A stretch of 64,000 nucleotides of DNA from Agelas oroides (lineage: Eukaryota; Porifera; Demospongiae; Agelasida; Agelasidae), in contig OX422183.1 in assembly GCA_949130485.1 (NCBI GenBank), positions 5,608,636 to 5,672,635 on the forward strand. Direction: 5' to 3'. A program made the position numbers and the translations under genes. Positions 24,479 through 36,119 of this stretch are shown here, piece after piece. Below the pieces are notes generated by a model. That model was not told the origin of the DNA. It did no database searches and saw nothing but the letters and a program-made list of their open reading frames with translations. Position 1 is the first letter of the stretch. Every line of letters begins with the position of its first letter.

Positions 24479-26290
24479 AACTCACCAGATCCTCTGCACA
24501 ATCTGTCAATGATAATGGCAGCTGCTCACATGTCGGCCAAAGAGAACTCGTAAAACTTGGACCATCCTTGTGGTATGTGGCACCTCCTCTCCTGAACCAT
24601 GGCATGAAACCATGCAAGAGAAAGAGTGCTTGTGACCGTATACAACCGAACCTTGAGCCACATATTCCTGACTCCAGGAATCATACGTCCTTTCCAAGTT
24701 CTTCTTGATACCTGGAGGTGCTTCATAAGTGACCTTCAAACTGGATTGAAGCAGAATGGTTGGAAATTTGGGGTGGCTTTCGGTCGTCAGCCAAAGTCGA
24801 AAGTTTTCATGTGGCTCAAGAGCGTTCAGCTCTTTTTCAAGTGTCAGAAGCCATGTGGTGACAAGATGCAGGTTTTTCAGGCACATCCATTCCCCTTTGA
24901 TGGAGCAATCCCGCAAGAGCTGGATGGCTATATCTGCTTGTCCTTGCCCCATAGCGACTTGGTGATAGTGGTCGCTTCCCACTACACTATCGGCTAATTC
25001 CTGCAGTTCCTGGGATGGATCAGCACCTGGGGATATTACCACTAAGATTGCTTCTGTTGGGAGTGTGTCTGTGGAATACAGTCGCTTAAGGTTCAGTGTT
25101 GCTGCAGAAAGTTCCTGGCAGATTGTAAGCGATCGGGTCGTAGAGTTTGAATCACCAACACCTGCTGGAAGGGGGTGATCTTTGAAATGCTGAGGGGGAA
25201 TTCATGATCACACTGTGAACAGCGTGAGAATGCAGTCCAAGTCTCATTGTGCCCCAGATCCAAATTGTTGTACAATGTTGACTTTAACTGGTTCAGAGCA
25301 AGAGTTTGCTCAGAGTCACACCATGATGGTAGCCCCTCCCGAATCTTCTGGATTGATTCCTGTCTGCGAAGCATGCCAGGCACTAGTTGGCCAACAAACG
25401 CCTCCCATTCATTATCCTGAAACAAGTTGGGATGCATTCCGTGGACAAGGTGCATTGCAAACATCAAATGATCGGCCTTGAAGAGTGATCGACAGACGTA
25501 CTCATAGACTAAGGACTGCAGAGTCATGGTAAGTGCTCTAATTCTGAGATCTGTATTACCAACATCTTGTTTGTTCTGAAGTACCTGCTGAAACAGCCTG
25601 AGGAAAGAAGCTAGGTTAAAGCGATACATCGTGTTCAACTTTGAAAGATCACTGATAACAAAGAAAAGCATGCTTCCAAACTTGGCAAGCGGAAGGTAGC
25701 TATCTTGTTCCTTTTGAAGTTCCAGGGATTCTTCCAGTGAGGTTGAAATCGTTGAGCTCTTTGCTTTTGTCTCATTCAATGACTCAAGAAGTACCTTGTT
25801 CTCGAGTATGTTTCCTGCAGCAGTTGCCAGTTCTTGGAGGAGGGAGTGTTCAAGATCTGATAGCTGTACCTTCAGATCTTCCTCAGCTTTCAAGAGCTCT
25901 GTCTTTCTTTGCTCAAGTTCTTGTTTTTCATACTGAATTGAGTGCCAAGCCCTGCACGAGTGGTGGTGAAATTCACCATTGTTATCATGCTAGCCGCATC
26001 TGGAGGGATCTCAGGGAGAGGATTGTGTGTTGTTAGAAACAGCTGGAAGTTTTCATTGTAGTCAATGGGTTTCTCACCAATCTGGATCACAAATCGGGGA
26101 CCCTGGCTCTTAAGATCTTTTCTCAAGAGTGGGAAGAAGAGTGGCTCTACTCCATCAACCTCCTGAATGATGAGGGTCTAGCCAAACTGCACTGCACGCT
26201 CCAGGGCTGTTGAGAAGTTGGAGTCCTGCTGGTCGATGACCTCCAATCATGACTCTCTCAGGTGCATTTTGAGCCACTCTGTGGCACCAA

Positions 26291-26860
26291 AACTAAAACT
26301 AAAACCCCTTTTACTAAGGGCAAAAATGTTTTAGTAATTAAACTAAAACTAAACTAAATTTGTAAAAAGACTTCATGAACTATTTACTAACCATAATGAT
26401 CTGAAACTTCTTATAACTAACTAAAAACTAGGATAATACACTACGTACGTAATAGTATTATCATGCTAGCATCTGGCTCGAGTGGACTGGGAACAAGGCT
26501 TCACAGAAGACTATAACCTAGTGTGTATGACCATGGATTGCCAGTGTTCCACAAGTTGTAATTTCCTGCAGGAAGTGTTACTACAAATATAGTGTGCTGT
26601 TTATCCCTTTGAGTTGTATTTCCTGAATTACCTTGCCTAGCTGTACTAGAACTAAACTAAAATTAATACTAACTAAAAGTAATTTCATTGCCCTTCCACG
26701 TACTAATACTAATTTTTCTTTCAAAGTACTAACTAATACTAAACTAAAATTCAAACCACTTCCCAAGAACTAACTACTACTAAACTAATGTCGATTTTAC
26801 GCTTGAAAAGTAACCATTACTAAACTAAAAAGCAAAGTGCTGAACTAAAACACTAGGACT
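26291..26860. repeat. Degenerate AACTAAAACTAAA repeat
   Basis: Scattered units of AACTAAA/ACTAATACTAA across 26290-26840, interrupted by a unique stretch at 26455-26640. It abuts the 5' limit of the DYNC2H1 relic and probably marks the duplication or truncation breakpoint. Confidence 0.7.
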
Positions 26861-27265
26861 CAGTGTGTGTCCACTTTAGTGTGAAAATGTATGGTAGCAA
26901 CTTACCAAACAAGGAGAACTTGAAATTTTGCAACCATAGTGCCCCCTCAGCTATGCCTTGAATAAACTGTCTATAGATTACTGCTTTGGAAGGGCGTGAG
27001 CATAAGACTAAGACATGACAAATATAAGGTGTGTGACAATTATAATAACTGCCAGAGCAAGATTTACCACACATACAAGTTGTGAGTGATAAAATCTCAA
27101 AGGGTACTGTAGAGTCTACCACTGAAGCACATATAAGGTACTTGTCAATGCAGCTACAGAAACTAACTCTAAAAAAATAACATCTGGCCCTAACTTGTTA
27201 ACCCAAACACTACAGAAGCTATGATCACAAAGGAAAGAAACTATAACTCACTACATTACCAGCAT

Positions 27266-27740
27266 ACACTGCAAAAAAAATTGGTTGTTTTAACCACAGA
27301 GTGGTTACCCTGGTTGCAGTCAAGCTGAGGAGACAGTGGTTATGAGAAGCTTATTTTGGTACTAGAGGCTAATTGCATAAGCAATCTGAGCCCAAATCAT
27401 ACATTACAACTGACAACCCACAGAACATCTGTGAGGGAGTCACTACAACCACACTTAAAAGATGATGCTTTTGACAAAAGCTGGTGACTCTCTCACAGAT
27501 GTTCAGTGGTTACTATATCTGCAAGATCATGGTTGTTGTTGCATACAAGCAGGTGTAATCACAGATGTTCAGTGGTTACTAACTGCAAGATGCTGGTTGT
27601 AAGATAGTCTGGGAAGTTTCCTCTCCAGTTGTCTTATGTAATCAGCAAAATATATAGTACATAAACACTGTCTCTTTGGCTTGTCTGCAACCAGGGTAAC
27701 CACTCTGTGGTTAAAACAACCAATTTGTTTTTGCAGTGTA
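27266..27740. mobile_element. 475-bp MITE with ~45-bp inverted ends (CACTGCAAAAA)
   Basis: The left arm CACTGCAAAAAAAATTGGTT... through ACCCTGGTTGCA is inverted at 27690-27738. TA lies on both sides, so a Tc1/mariner-type TA target duplication fits. Inside it, the phrase CACAGATGTTCAGTGGTTACTA occurs twice (27496 and 27562). It ends 71 bp past the stop of the ROCO gene and may sit in its 3' UTR. Confidence 0.8.
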
Positions 27741-27810
27741 TATGTAAATGTCTTCCTAATACAACATCAAAGACAACTGCATAATGTACAAACACAAACA
27801 GTATCACATA

Positions 27811-30800
27811 TCATTTCAACTCTTCCATTAACTTTCTGAGAATCTTCCTTCCTCCAAAGGACACACCAAGCTCCTTAAGTTCTTCCTCGTCCAACATACA
27901 AAATGCTTTAGCATTGATTCCCTCTCCTGCAACAACAACAACAAAAAAACTATAGAACATCTGTCCTAACCTACACTCTCTCACCTCTGTGAAACCTGGA
28001 AACACTTGCAAGCTGACTATTCATTTTTTTGTTCATCAGTGATGTGTAGTTGCATTGTTATGATCATCATGTCTACTAAAACCAAAATGCATCATTTACT
28101 AAAGTAATTGAATCTAGAAGTAGTCTGTTGAAATCACACAAAATTGGTAGTTAACTAAAAGTATGCTGATACTAACTCCTTTTACTTTACACCAAGTACA
28201 AAAAAGTAAAACAACACTGAATGTACTGAACCTCCCCTTCCTGGATGTTTGGAGATGTGTGAAGGAAAAATCCATGGACTGTGAAATATTACAGTTGCTG
28301 CATCTACCATACTTATGCCAATTATACATGCATATCACTTACTGGTCAATAAGTCAATGTCTTTTTCCATAACTCCTCTTTGTTTCAGCAAGTCAATGAA
28401 CTTGTCAAATGACATAGACTGATGGAATTCAGGGTTAACTACATAAAACCAAGAAATGTTCTGTCATATGTTGTATAGCCTGAATAAAATTCCAGTATTT
28501 ACTTGGTTTTCTTGCCACAACAGGAAGTGTTTCAGAGGGTTGTTGTTGTCTGTCCTCTGCAGTATTGGTAGTATAAGGCCAGTCAGTTTGTTTGTGTGAT
28601 CCAGTCATCTGGGAAGTTGCGTCAGTAGATATGCCTAGGAAAAAAGCATTGATATTTGTATAACTAGCAAGAAATCATGCATGGTAAGATCACAGGTAGA
28701 GCTAATACAGAAACTATATAAAATACAGTGTACTTTCAATGGAACTCCAAGAACATGCACCATAGTGACAGCATTCACATCAGAATAAGCACTTTGCAGG
28801 GTTAATAATATTCTACCTTACTTTTTTGCTTGAAAATTGGTGGCATTTCAGGAGTGGTATTCCCTCCAGTAATAGCAGTGGAGCTGGTTTGCCTTTGTGA
28901 TGGAGTAGCTATGTAGATAATAAATGACAGATCAACATTAGGCACTTATACAGGTGAGTAGATAAGTTCATTATTACCATCATTCTGTGGGCTTGTTTCT
29001 GTAGCCTGCAATGTGTCTGACGGTTTCAAGTGAGAAATGCCTTCTGCCACAGTAGAGTGAAGTTGATCAGTGCACCCAGCAGCTGTATCTGTGAGCAAAG
29101 ACTATAGATTACTAATACATTTGCAAATATGCAGAAAGGCAACTTTTTATCAAAGCATGGCTGCTATCAAACCCATTCAAGCTCCATGAGGCATTCACTT
29201 ACACTTACCTGCAGCTTCATAAGTGCCTCGCACAGTGCTGAACTGACTTGAAAGAGCAACCTTTAGCTCAATAGCTGCTTCACCATTATCTGAATCTAGC
29301 AGAAGGTTGTGAAGCCCCCTCCAAGTCAAGGGGTACTGGCGATAATTGGGCAATTGGGGGGCATTGTCAAGCCACTTCACAAAAACTTGACGAATGCAAT
29401 CCTCTGGATCCCTTCCTGATCCAGTAGTTTGAATCACAGCTCTATGAAGGCCTAGAATCTCCCCCACTTCTCTCCACTTTGGGGCAAGACACTGAAGTAG
29501 CCTTAAAGCCTGCTTGTTACTGGCATGATGACAATATCTGATCAGTTGTAGGTGAGAAATTGTTAGCTTTGGCAACTGAGGATCATCTGCAAACAAAATA
29601 CACTGTGGTTAATATTGACTAAGAGCATGCAGTGGCAGGTGTCCTTACCAAGTAGTGAGTCAAGTAACACAGGAGAGATTTTTGTAGCCTACAAGAGTAT
29701 AGTAAGACAAGCGCATAAACAATTACTGTAATGCTATAATAGTATGTGAGTGAGACCTTAAACTTATGTATGCAATTTTTATATAGGCGTTCTATCTAGA
29801 GTCTGCGTCTCACAAGTGCACGCAACTTTTCATGAAGCTTGGGCTTCTTGCATAAGCACTTATGTGGCTAAAAGAGCTGGACTACTTTTCATTAATATTC
29901 CACAAAAATTGTTCTTACGTCATTGACTTACTGCAATGGGATTTGTTCTAAGAAACTCTCGATAATAGAGGCTGTAGAAAACATAAAGGTGACACAAAAC
30001 ATAAAGATATTAACATTTTCCACATGTTAGGCTCTATATCTTGTAATGCAAACGGTACCTGTCTGATGTTCCTGGCAATCCAATGCACTTGAGATGGTGT
30101 ACCAGGAGGGAGTGAGCTTCTACTGCATTCTCTATTTCACAACGCCAACGATGAAGTAGTGTTAATGAGGCATTCACATCATGTTGTAGTGACTGTAGCT
30201 GGGGGACCATTTCCAGTTCATCTGCTAGTTCTTTTAGTTTCCCATCTCTCTGGATATCTCGAGCTACTTCTTGCAACTCTGTATCGCTGAGGTCACCCTT
30301 CTGTGCAAGATGCTACAGAAATATGTAATGAGTATCTCCCTGTAATGTATTTAGTCTGAGGCATGTACAGTGACTATTGAAATTGGAATACTACCAAAAA
30401 CATCAGGAGTGCATAATACTTCTTTAATAATTATGCACTACTGATGTATCACAATAGCAGTGATATGCAAACCAACACCTATAACATCTACACAAACAAC
30501 AAACCTCTGGAGTACTAGGTATTTTCAGCCAGTACTGTTTTTCCCTGGTGAGATTGCAGTGATGACGTGCTTTACAGAAGACATTTAACCCTGTACCAGC
30601 ACCATGTGGAATGGTGATGAAGTCTGGACATTGCTCACAGAGGAAGGCTGCTTTTACCTCTACTGAAGGTAGCCATTGACCAACTGTGGCAGAACATGCC
30701 TGAATCAGTTCCATGATATCACAGCAGGTGTTTCCAAATGTCATATTCTCGTGTGACTGGCGATGTTGAATTCGAACTACATTGATTTGTATACTTGAGG

Positions 30801-32639
30801 ACTGTTCACAGATTGTAAATTCATCAATTTGGTTATAGGCAAACGTTATCTTGTTGCGGAAGACACCTTGCTCAAAGAGTGGTTTACACTTTGGTACCCT
30901 TGTCAGAGTGGTTGCTAGGCGAGTGAAGAAGCCAGGTGGTACATACTTTGTGCTGAATGTAAGATGGAGAGGAGAGGACTTCTTCACAACTGTTGTCATA
31001 TTCCACATTCTGTATTCTGCCACATGAGTGGACAAGCTAGGAGGAGATGAGAGCTGAAGAACAGAGGGGACAAAGTATTTTCGACCTGGAATTTCAGAAA
31101 CTTCTATTGGAGGGTCAATTGGTGCCGCAAGAAGGAAGTGTTCAAGAAGATCAGCAAGTGACTGTGGTTTTAGGATGCTTTTTTTCCAGACTTCTTCATA
31201 CAAAGGTTGAATAAGGATGCCCTTCTCATGCAGTGGTTTCCAAAGCAATTGGTTGGAAACATTTTGCTCTAACCCTTTTGGTGCCAGTAGCCTACCCAGC
31301 TGCTTAACCAGCCACTGTGGATCAGCAATCACCTGGTCAGAGAGGCTCCTAATCTGAATGTAGTGGAGGAAGACAGCTAGTTCGTGGTAGAAATGAAGGA
31401 CACTTGGAACAACATCTTCTGCTATCCCACAAGCTTGTCCCACTGCAACTGCTTGCCTGTATGAAACAATGGGAGTGTCTTTTGCTACCTGCTGAAGAAC
31501 TTTTCTGAATAAAACCCAGGCTATTGGTGTTCGAACTTTAAGATGCTCAGAGGTTAATTGGTGCACTTGTTCTCGGATGTATCTGAACCCTTTATCTTCG
31601 TGCTTTTTGCCATGACCAGCAGTGGTGTTGTCAACAATGACACCCTCTAGAAGTAGAGGAACGTACGCTTTACCCTCACAATGAGATAGGAGGGTGCTGA
31701 GGACTTTTTCTTTTTCTTGTACTTCGTCACCATGTGTACCAACTGGAATAATACGTGGGAACTTTGGGATGATGTTCTCTCCAAAGCTGTGCTGGTTTCT
31801 GCCAGAAATTTGTGGCCCTTTGTGATCATGAGCAGGATCAGACATTTGTGTTTTCCTTCCTTGTGTAGCTGGACTTTCTTCAGATGGTGTAGTGGATGCC
31901 TCTAGGTTGGGATCCTCAATTGTATCTTTTCGTATGTACATAGCATGAATGCTGGCCATCCACTGGGTTAGAAGCTGCAGTGTTGTGAAATTCTGTTCAG
32001 ATTTCGAAACTACTCTCCCTGCTTTGTGAGACAATGAACTGCATTTATCAAGCAGATTTTGCCGTGCATCAAAGAAAAGGAGAAACATTGTCCTGGATGT
32101 CAGGAAGGCTGGGAGGACATCAAGAAAGACAGGCTGGCCACCACAATCCCACACATGCATCAGCACTTCTGAATGTAAATTTTCTGAGCGACTTGTGGGA
32201 AGAAAAAGACTCATGGAATGCTCTGCAACCTGTCGGAGCACAGTTTGAACTTCATTGTCCTTGATACTGGACACATACTCATCACTGATGGTTTGAACGC
32301 TTTGTGGTATGTATCCTTGTAGGTTGAAGTCACTAAGAGAGACAGCTTTAGCTGGAGGCAATTTTGCTAATACTAGCTGGAACAGTCCAGCAAGTTCTTC
32401 AATCTCATTTTCATCGGTCACTTCAGCCCAGTAGCTGTCAGCAGACTCTCCTGCTTTGGCCCAAAACTGTGGTTTGACTACCTTTGTGTCTGCAAGAATA
32501 GTACTCTCAGCATCTTGCGGTAGACTCTGGTTCATGAGTCCCCTAAGAAGACTGCTCTTGCCAACACCTCCTGGACCGACCATCATCACTCGCGCATAAG
32601 CTACCAACACCTCACCAAGTTTCAAAGCTTCTTGATAAT
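27811..32639 (-). CDS. ROCO-family GTPase with two Death-like domains and a SAM domain (10 exons, N-terminus not found)
   Basis: Exons: 32639-30505, 30312-30059, 29971-29932, 29688-29649, 29586-29209, 29088-28978, 28908-28822, 28634-28503, 28438-28343, 27926-27811; all GT-AG and all phases agree, giving ~1,129 residues. In order: Roc GTPase with P-loop GPGGVGKSS, G3 WDCGGQ and G4 PVGTHGDEV (TxGD in place of TKxD); COR region (TPIAWVLFRKVLQQVAKDTP, then DPQWLVKQLGRLLAP); a Cys/His patch near the end of exon 1 (CEQCPDF...CKARHHC); a Death domain in exon 2 (GDLSDTELQEVARDI ... LLHRWR); a second Death-like domain in exon 5 (APKWREVGEILGL ... FVKWLD); a Ser/Thr/Gln-rich linker; a SAM domain split over the last two exons (FDKFIDLLKQRGVMEKDI ... 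LDEEELKELGVSFGGRK), ending 2 codons after LMEELK-type helix. Likely a membrane- or complex-associated signalling adaptor; ligand and pathway unknown. Confidence 0.88.
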
Positions 32640-33860
32640 CTGCACACAGAAATTAGCAGCAGTCAACCAATGCTACGTGAGCAAATACTACCACGTATTG
32701 GCATGCAACATTTGACCTACCATACAAAAATTGAACAGTTGTGTGCATGTGGAGGGGAGGAGCCTAGTATGGTCTACAGAAATTAATGCTCACAGTAGCT
32801 ACTTCTTTTCTTGCAACAATCATTTTCATTGTGCATGGACTACTCAACTGTGTTGCACAAGTAAGCTAGAAAAAGCTGCTCATGCACTGTAAAAAATTTT
32901 GGGTTGTTTCAACCTGTTAAGGGTTGTCTGAGTTGCGCACATGTACAGAGGAGTAATTATAATTCTATAAAATATCACATTTCAAACAAACAAGCAATTT
33001 GTTCAACAAAATGTAAGAAATCAGCCTGCTTTGATGTGACATACCATATAAATGTGAACCAAATTGAGCAATTTGTTCAAGAAATTGGGATGTGACATTA
33101 CAAATTTGTTCCTTCCTATGTAACGTCACATCAAAGCATAGCTCGATTTCTTGAACAAATTGCTCAATTTGTCCTTACTATCTAGTAAAATTGAACATTC
33201 ACTTCTTCATCGTAAAGTACAGTAACCTGAATATGATTTACAACATTCACAAAATTGGATTTCCTCAATCTAGACACACTCTCTGGAATCCTAAACATTT
33301 TGAAGGAAACTTGAAAAACACTTTAAGAATAATTAGCATTTTGTTTGAGATTCCAGACCTGCTTATCAGTACCTCCAGCAGACAGAGAGCCAATCAGACA
33401 TTTTCTACACTTTTGGAAGAGCCTAAGATGATTAAGGTGAGGAGGACTACGCAAGCAAGGGTATATAGTGCTTTCCTTGAAGTGCTTCTTCTACTATAAC
33501 AATTCATCTAATCCAGAAGCAGGAATTGAAATATTATTTCTCTGCTGGAGTATTGCAGTATTGCGGACTTGACCATTCATCTCCTTTCTCACCAAATGAT
33601 TCAGTCAAACACATTTTGGTTATTTAACCACAAGCAACCAGCTACCACTGGCTGTTGGTTTGGATGACCATTCTGAAATGTCTCCCCCCACCCCAATTCC
33701 ACCGCTTCCCAGGTGTAAATTTATGTTTCCATGTGTGCAGTTGACACAAGGCTGATATCATGGCGTACGGTAGTACGCCATATGTAGGGATGACCCCGAA
33801 AAAAAATGGCGGCCACATTAAAAGTGCACAAATGACACGCTCGAAATGTCTACGTTAGAT
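32640..33860. other. Upstream of ROCO gene: no exon recognised, palindromic repeat at 32960-33180
   Basis: 32886 opens CACTGTAAAAAATTTTGGGTT, resembling one end of the CACTGCAAAA MITE class. GAGCAATTTGTTCAAGAAAT (33065) is inverted at 33148-33168, with an inner TGTGACATTA/TAACGTCACA pair, so 32960-33180 is a foldback. 33758-33780 is a short palindrome around GGCGTACGGTAGTACGCC. The upstream exon(s) of the ROCO gene were not identified. Confidence 0.5.
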
Positions 33861-34157
33861 TAGTCAAAGGCCTCTATGAGCCATATCAGGCATTACCGAG
33901 TGCTTCCATGAGCATTTGAGCATCGCTGAAGTACCAGACCGGCGAGTCGCTAAAACGGCATCTATCTTCTGACTTTCTTCTTTCTTTCTTCTGTCAGTGT
34001 AACTGTCAGCCAGGCAAGCACGATAACGGCTGAATCTATTACAACGATTCAAATGCGAAAAAACAGCATAAATCACCGGGTATTGCACTCACTACTTATC
34101 GTTATCGTAGAACTCGAACTATTTTTCAGCGATTCCCAAGCACTCTGATGTTAATGC

Positions 34158-34511
34158 TTAGGCCATACCAAATTGATTTTATGTTTCACGGATTGCTTAG
34201 GTCAGAAACATGACCCGGTAGGCAGGCCAAAAAATAAAAATAAAAATGACGAAACTTCTCATGAATTTAATTAGATACGCTCAGCCACACGAAAGTGCTT
34301 GCCATCCTCCATCCTTGCCACGTTGTGAGTACTTAGCCTCGTTTCCAGGCCTTCGCACGTTCGTCGCATTACGCGCGAAGGCCTGGAAACGAGGCTAGTG
34401 AGTACTGGATTACGTGTACATATTAATTGCATTTTTACATTTTTTTTTCAATTTTCAAAAAAAAGACCCGGCCGGATCCGTGAAACATAAAATCAATTTG
34501 GTATGGCCTTA
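34158..34511. mobile_element. 354-bp inverted-repeat element holding a smaller MITE
   Basis: TTAGGCCATACCAAATTGAT... (34158-34195) is inverted at 34475-34511 for about 38 bp. Inside, 34336-34402 is a compact palindrome with TAGCCTCGTTTCCAGGCC ends, a member of the common GTTCCCAGGC family. Confidence 0.8.
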
Positions 34512-34849
34512 GTGCTATACGCCATTCTGCTACAATAACATAGAAACTACGCCCCCCCGGCCCCGGAAGCTCAACTGACCAAGTGTTCAGAGAACTAGCT
34601 TTATACCGTGAAAGATGAACTTCGGACGGCAACAGCCAAAGTCAGGTATATAGTATAACGCAAAACATGGGAGATGTGCATGTTTCCAGGAGAAGTATTA
34701 TAAGGTATGTATTGCTAGAGCTGCTGTAAATGAAAGTGTATATGTGTCATAATATGAGGACTCCCACACTATAAAGCACATGTAGTTTGCAAGTACAGCG
34801 GTTTCTACTTCCATTTAGACCATAGCTGAAGTCATTTTGTAATCTAGTC

Positions 34850-34988
34850 AGTTGCTAGTCATATAACCCACCTAGACACTAGGTATACTTGATGGTTAAA
34901 ACACTACCTGGTCGGCCTTGCCAGCTAGTGTTTTAACCATCAAGTACTTTGTATCTAGGCGGATTATATGACTTAGAACACTAGCCAC
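34850..34988. mobile_element. Hairpin MITE with TGATGGTTAAAACACTA arms
   Basis: CTTGATGGTTAAAACACTA (34889) and TAGTGTTTTAACCATCAAG (34928) are perfect complements around a short loop. The outer parts (tagtcatataaYccRcctaga) pair imperfectly. Confidence 0.75.
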
Positions 34989-35045
34989 TGATATTCAATT
35001 TTTTATTTTCAACTTTCACATTTCAAATTTGCTTGTTATAGTCAT

Positions 35046-35252
35046 TTACAACAAAAATGCATATAGTACACATACAAGTTTACTTAGAGTTAATGGTAGC
35101 ATTTTGGCTGGTGTCTTCTTAACATCCTCCTTTTGTCTTGTGCCCGAGTCTTCATATTCCTCCAACGCAGCAATTAGCAGCCCATTGGTAGTTTGGTCTT
35201 CGAATTGCTCTATTGCAGCTAGTAGCACCGAGTCAATGGTGGCTTCATTCAA
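35046..35252 (-). CDS. Possible exon: acidic helical open frame
   Basis: Reads MNEATIDSVLLAAIEQFEDQ and continues with a second similar half (LLIAALEEYEDSG). A GTAAGT-like donor is not clean (CTCTAAGTAAAC). Short duplicated acidic helices of this kind begin some repeat-encoded proteins. I do not recognise the product. Confidence 0.25.
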   Translation of the reverse strand: MNEATIDSVLLAAIEQFEDQTTNGLLIAALEEYEDSGTRQKEDVKKTPAKMLPLTLSKLVCVLYAFLL

Positions 35253-36100
35253 AAACTTTCACACTAAAGGAGGCGGCCGCAGAAACTGGCAGTTGTTCAG
35301 CTCTCGCTCACTTCATGTGGACTACTATCGGGTTCACCAAAAACTCTCTGCAGACTTTGTGCCCACAGAGCTTACATACATGTAGTATTGAGTCATAAGA
35401 CACCAAATACAGCAACAGTTTTACAGTGAGTATCTATCGGTTTGACACCACAGCGTTGGGATCTATGGATTTATAAGCCTGTGTGCAAAGCCTCATAAAA
35501 CTCATGTGCTTTGCACTTGGTTGAGGCTTTGCTTGGAGTTCTAAACCCCCTAGATAAAGAAGTTTGATGTTTGGATTGACAATTTCACTTGGAAGCATCT
35601 GACTTTATGACAATTCTTAGTTCTTTGTGAACAAAAATGTTCTGTACTATCATACTGTACACACCATGCATCTTCCCCTCGGCCTACCCTTCCGCATACT
35701 GAAAGTGATCAGCGCTGCACGGAAAGGGTCTGGCTTGCGAGACTACTTCAAGACAGACCACATCTGCCATGCTCAGTATAGCAACTACATTGCAGCCACC
35801 CACAACATAACTCACTCCCCATACTCATTAACATGCACTCCACACCCAGCACTACCCACCCCACTGCCTTCCACAACCCTCCTATGCACACAACTAACAA
35901 ACACAAAGCATAGTTGGCAAAATGGCACAAGATGTAGGGATGGTGTGAAATTGTTGTGGTGTCATCCCCATCTAGTTTGGTTGGGTTTTTGAGGGTTCCA
36001 TCCCTACATGCGCTTGTTTTCATTCGGTAAACTTTTTCGTGACTTTGTAACAATTGTGCATAAAAGCTTCACCTTTCATCTTCTTCTCTTGCAGTTCCTA
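35253..36100. other. No gene recognised between 35.25 and 36.1 kb
   Basis: Contains a single MITE-type end near 35690-35745 (GGGTCTGGCTTGCGAGACTA) and Ala/Pro/Thr-like low-complexity CCA/CA sequence at 35790-35900. No splice-bounded frame found. Confidence 0.4.
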
Positions 36101-36119
36101 TCAAAAAAGGTATACCAGA

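Larger units (their letters stand above)
21570..26290 (-). pseudogene. DYNC2H1: Dynein-2 heavy chain C-terminal region, inactivated
   Basis: Intraflagellar-transport dynein motor, C-terminal ~1,000 residues. Exons: 26290-24486 (AAA5-AAA6: DGVEPLFFPLLRKDLKSQGP, MSKLNTMYRF-type block, ISPGADPSQELQELA), 23834-23620 (FMYGLMENAIYGGRVDN), 23441-23224 (PSFFGLPANIERSSQRTVSS), 22618 to about 22400, 22117-22036 (DTLKFVCSWHGGIPGAKL), 21825-21570 (LDVPCGGSN...GAALFLKN, stop). Splice signals and phases survive. But there are stops at four conserved positions: three TGA where Arg (CGA) fits and one TAG where Lys fits. There are also frameshifts near 25945, 24625, 23410 (one G lost; exon length 218 instead of 219) and 21700. 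About 100 residues between the fourth and fifth exons are missing. The upstream ~3,000 residues are absent. Introns are kept, so it is a duplicate, not a retrocopy. Confidence 0.88.

Noticed and set aside
24250-24708. Cys/Val and His/Thr repeat proteins
   Set aside because: (CA)n microsatellite translation.
30424-30504. Cys-rich extension VCCLCRCYRCWF at the end of the ROCO exon
   Set aside because: It is intron read-through past the GTTTGT donor; the next exon joins in phase from 30312.
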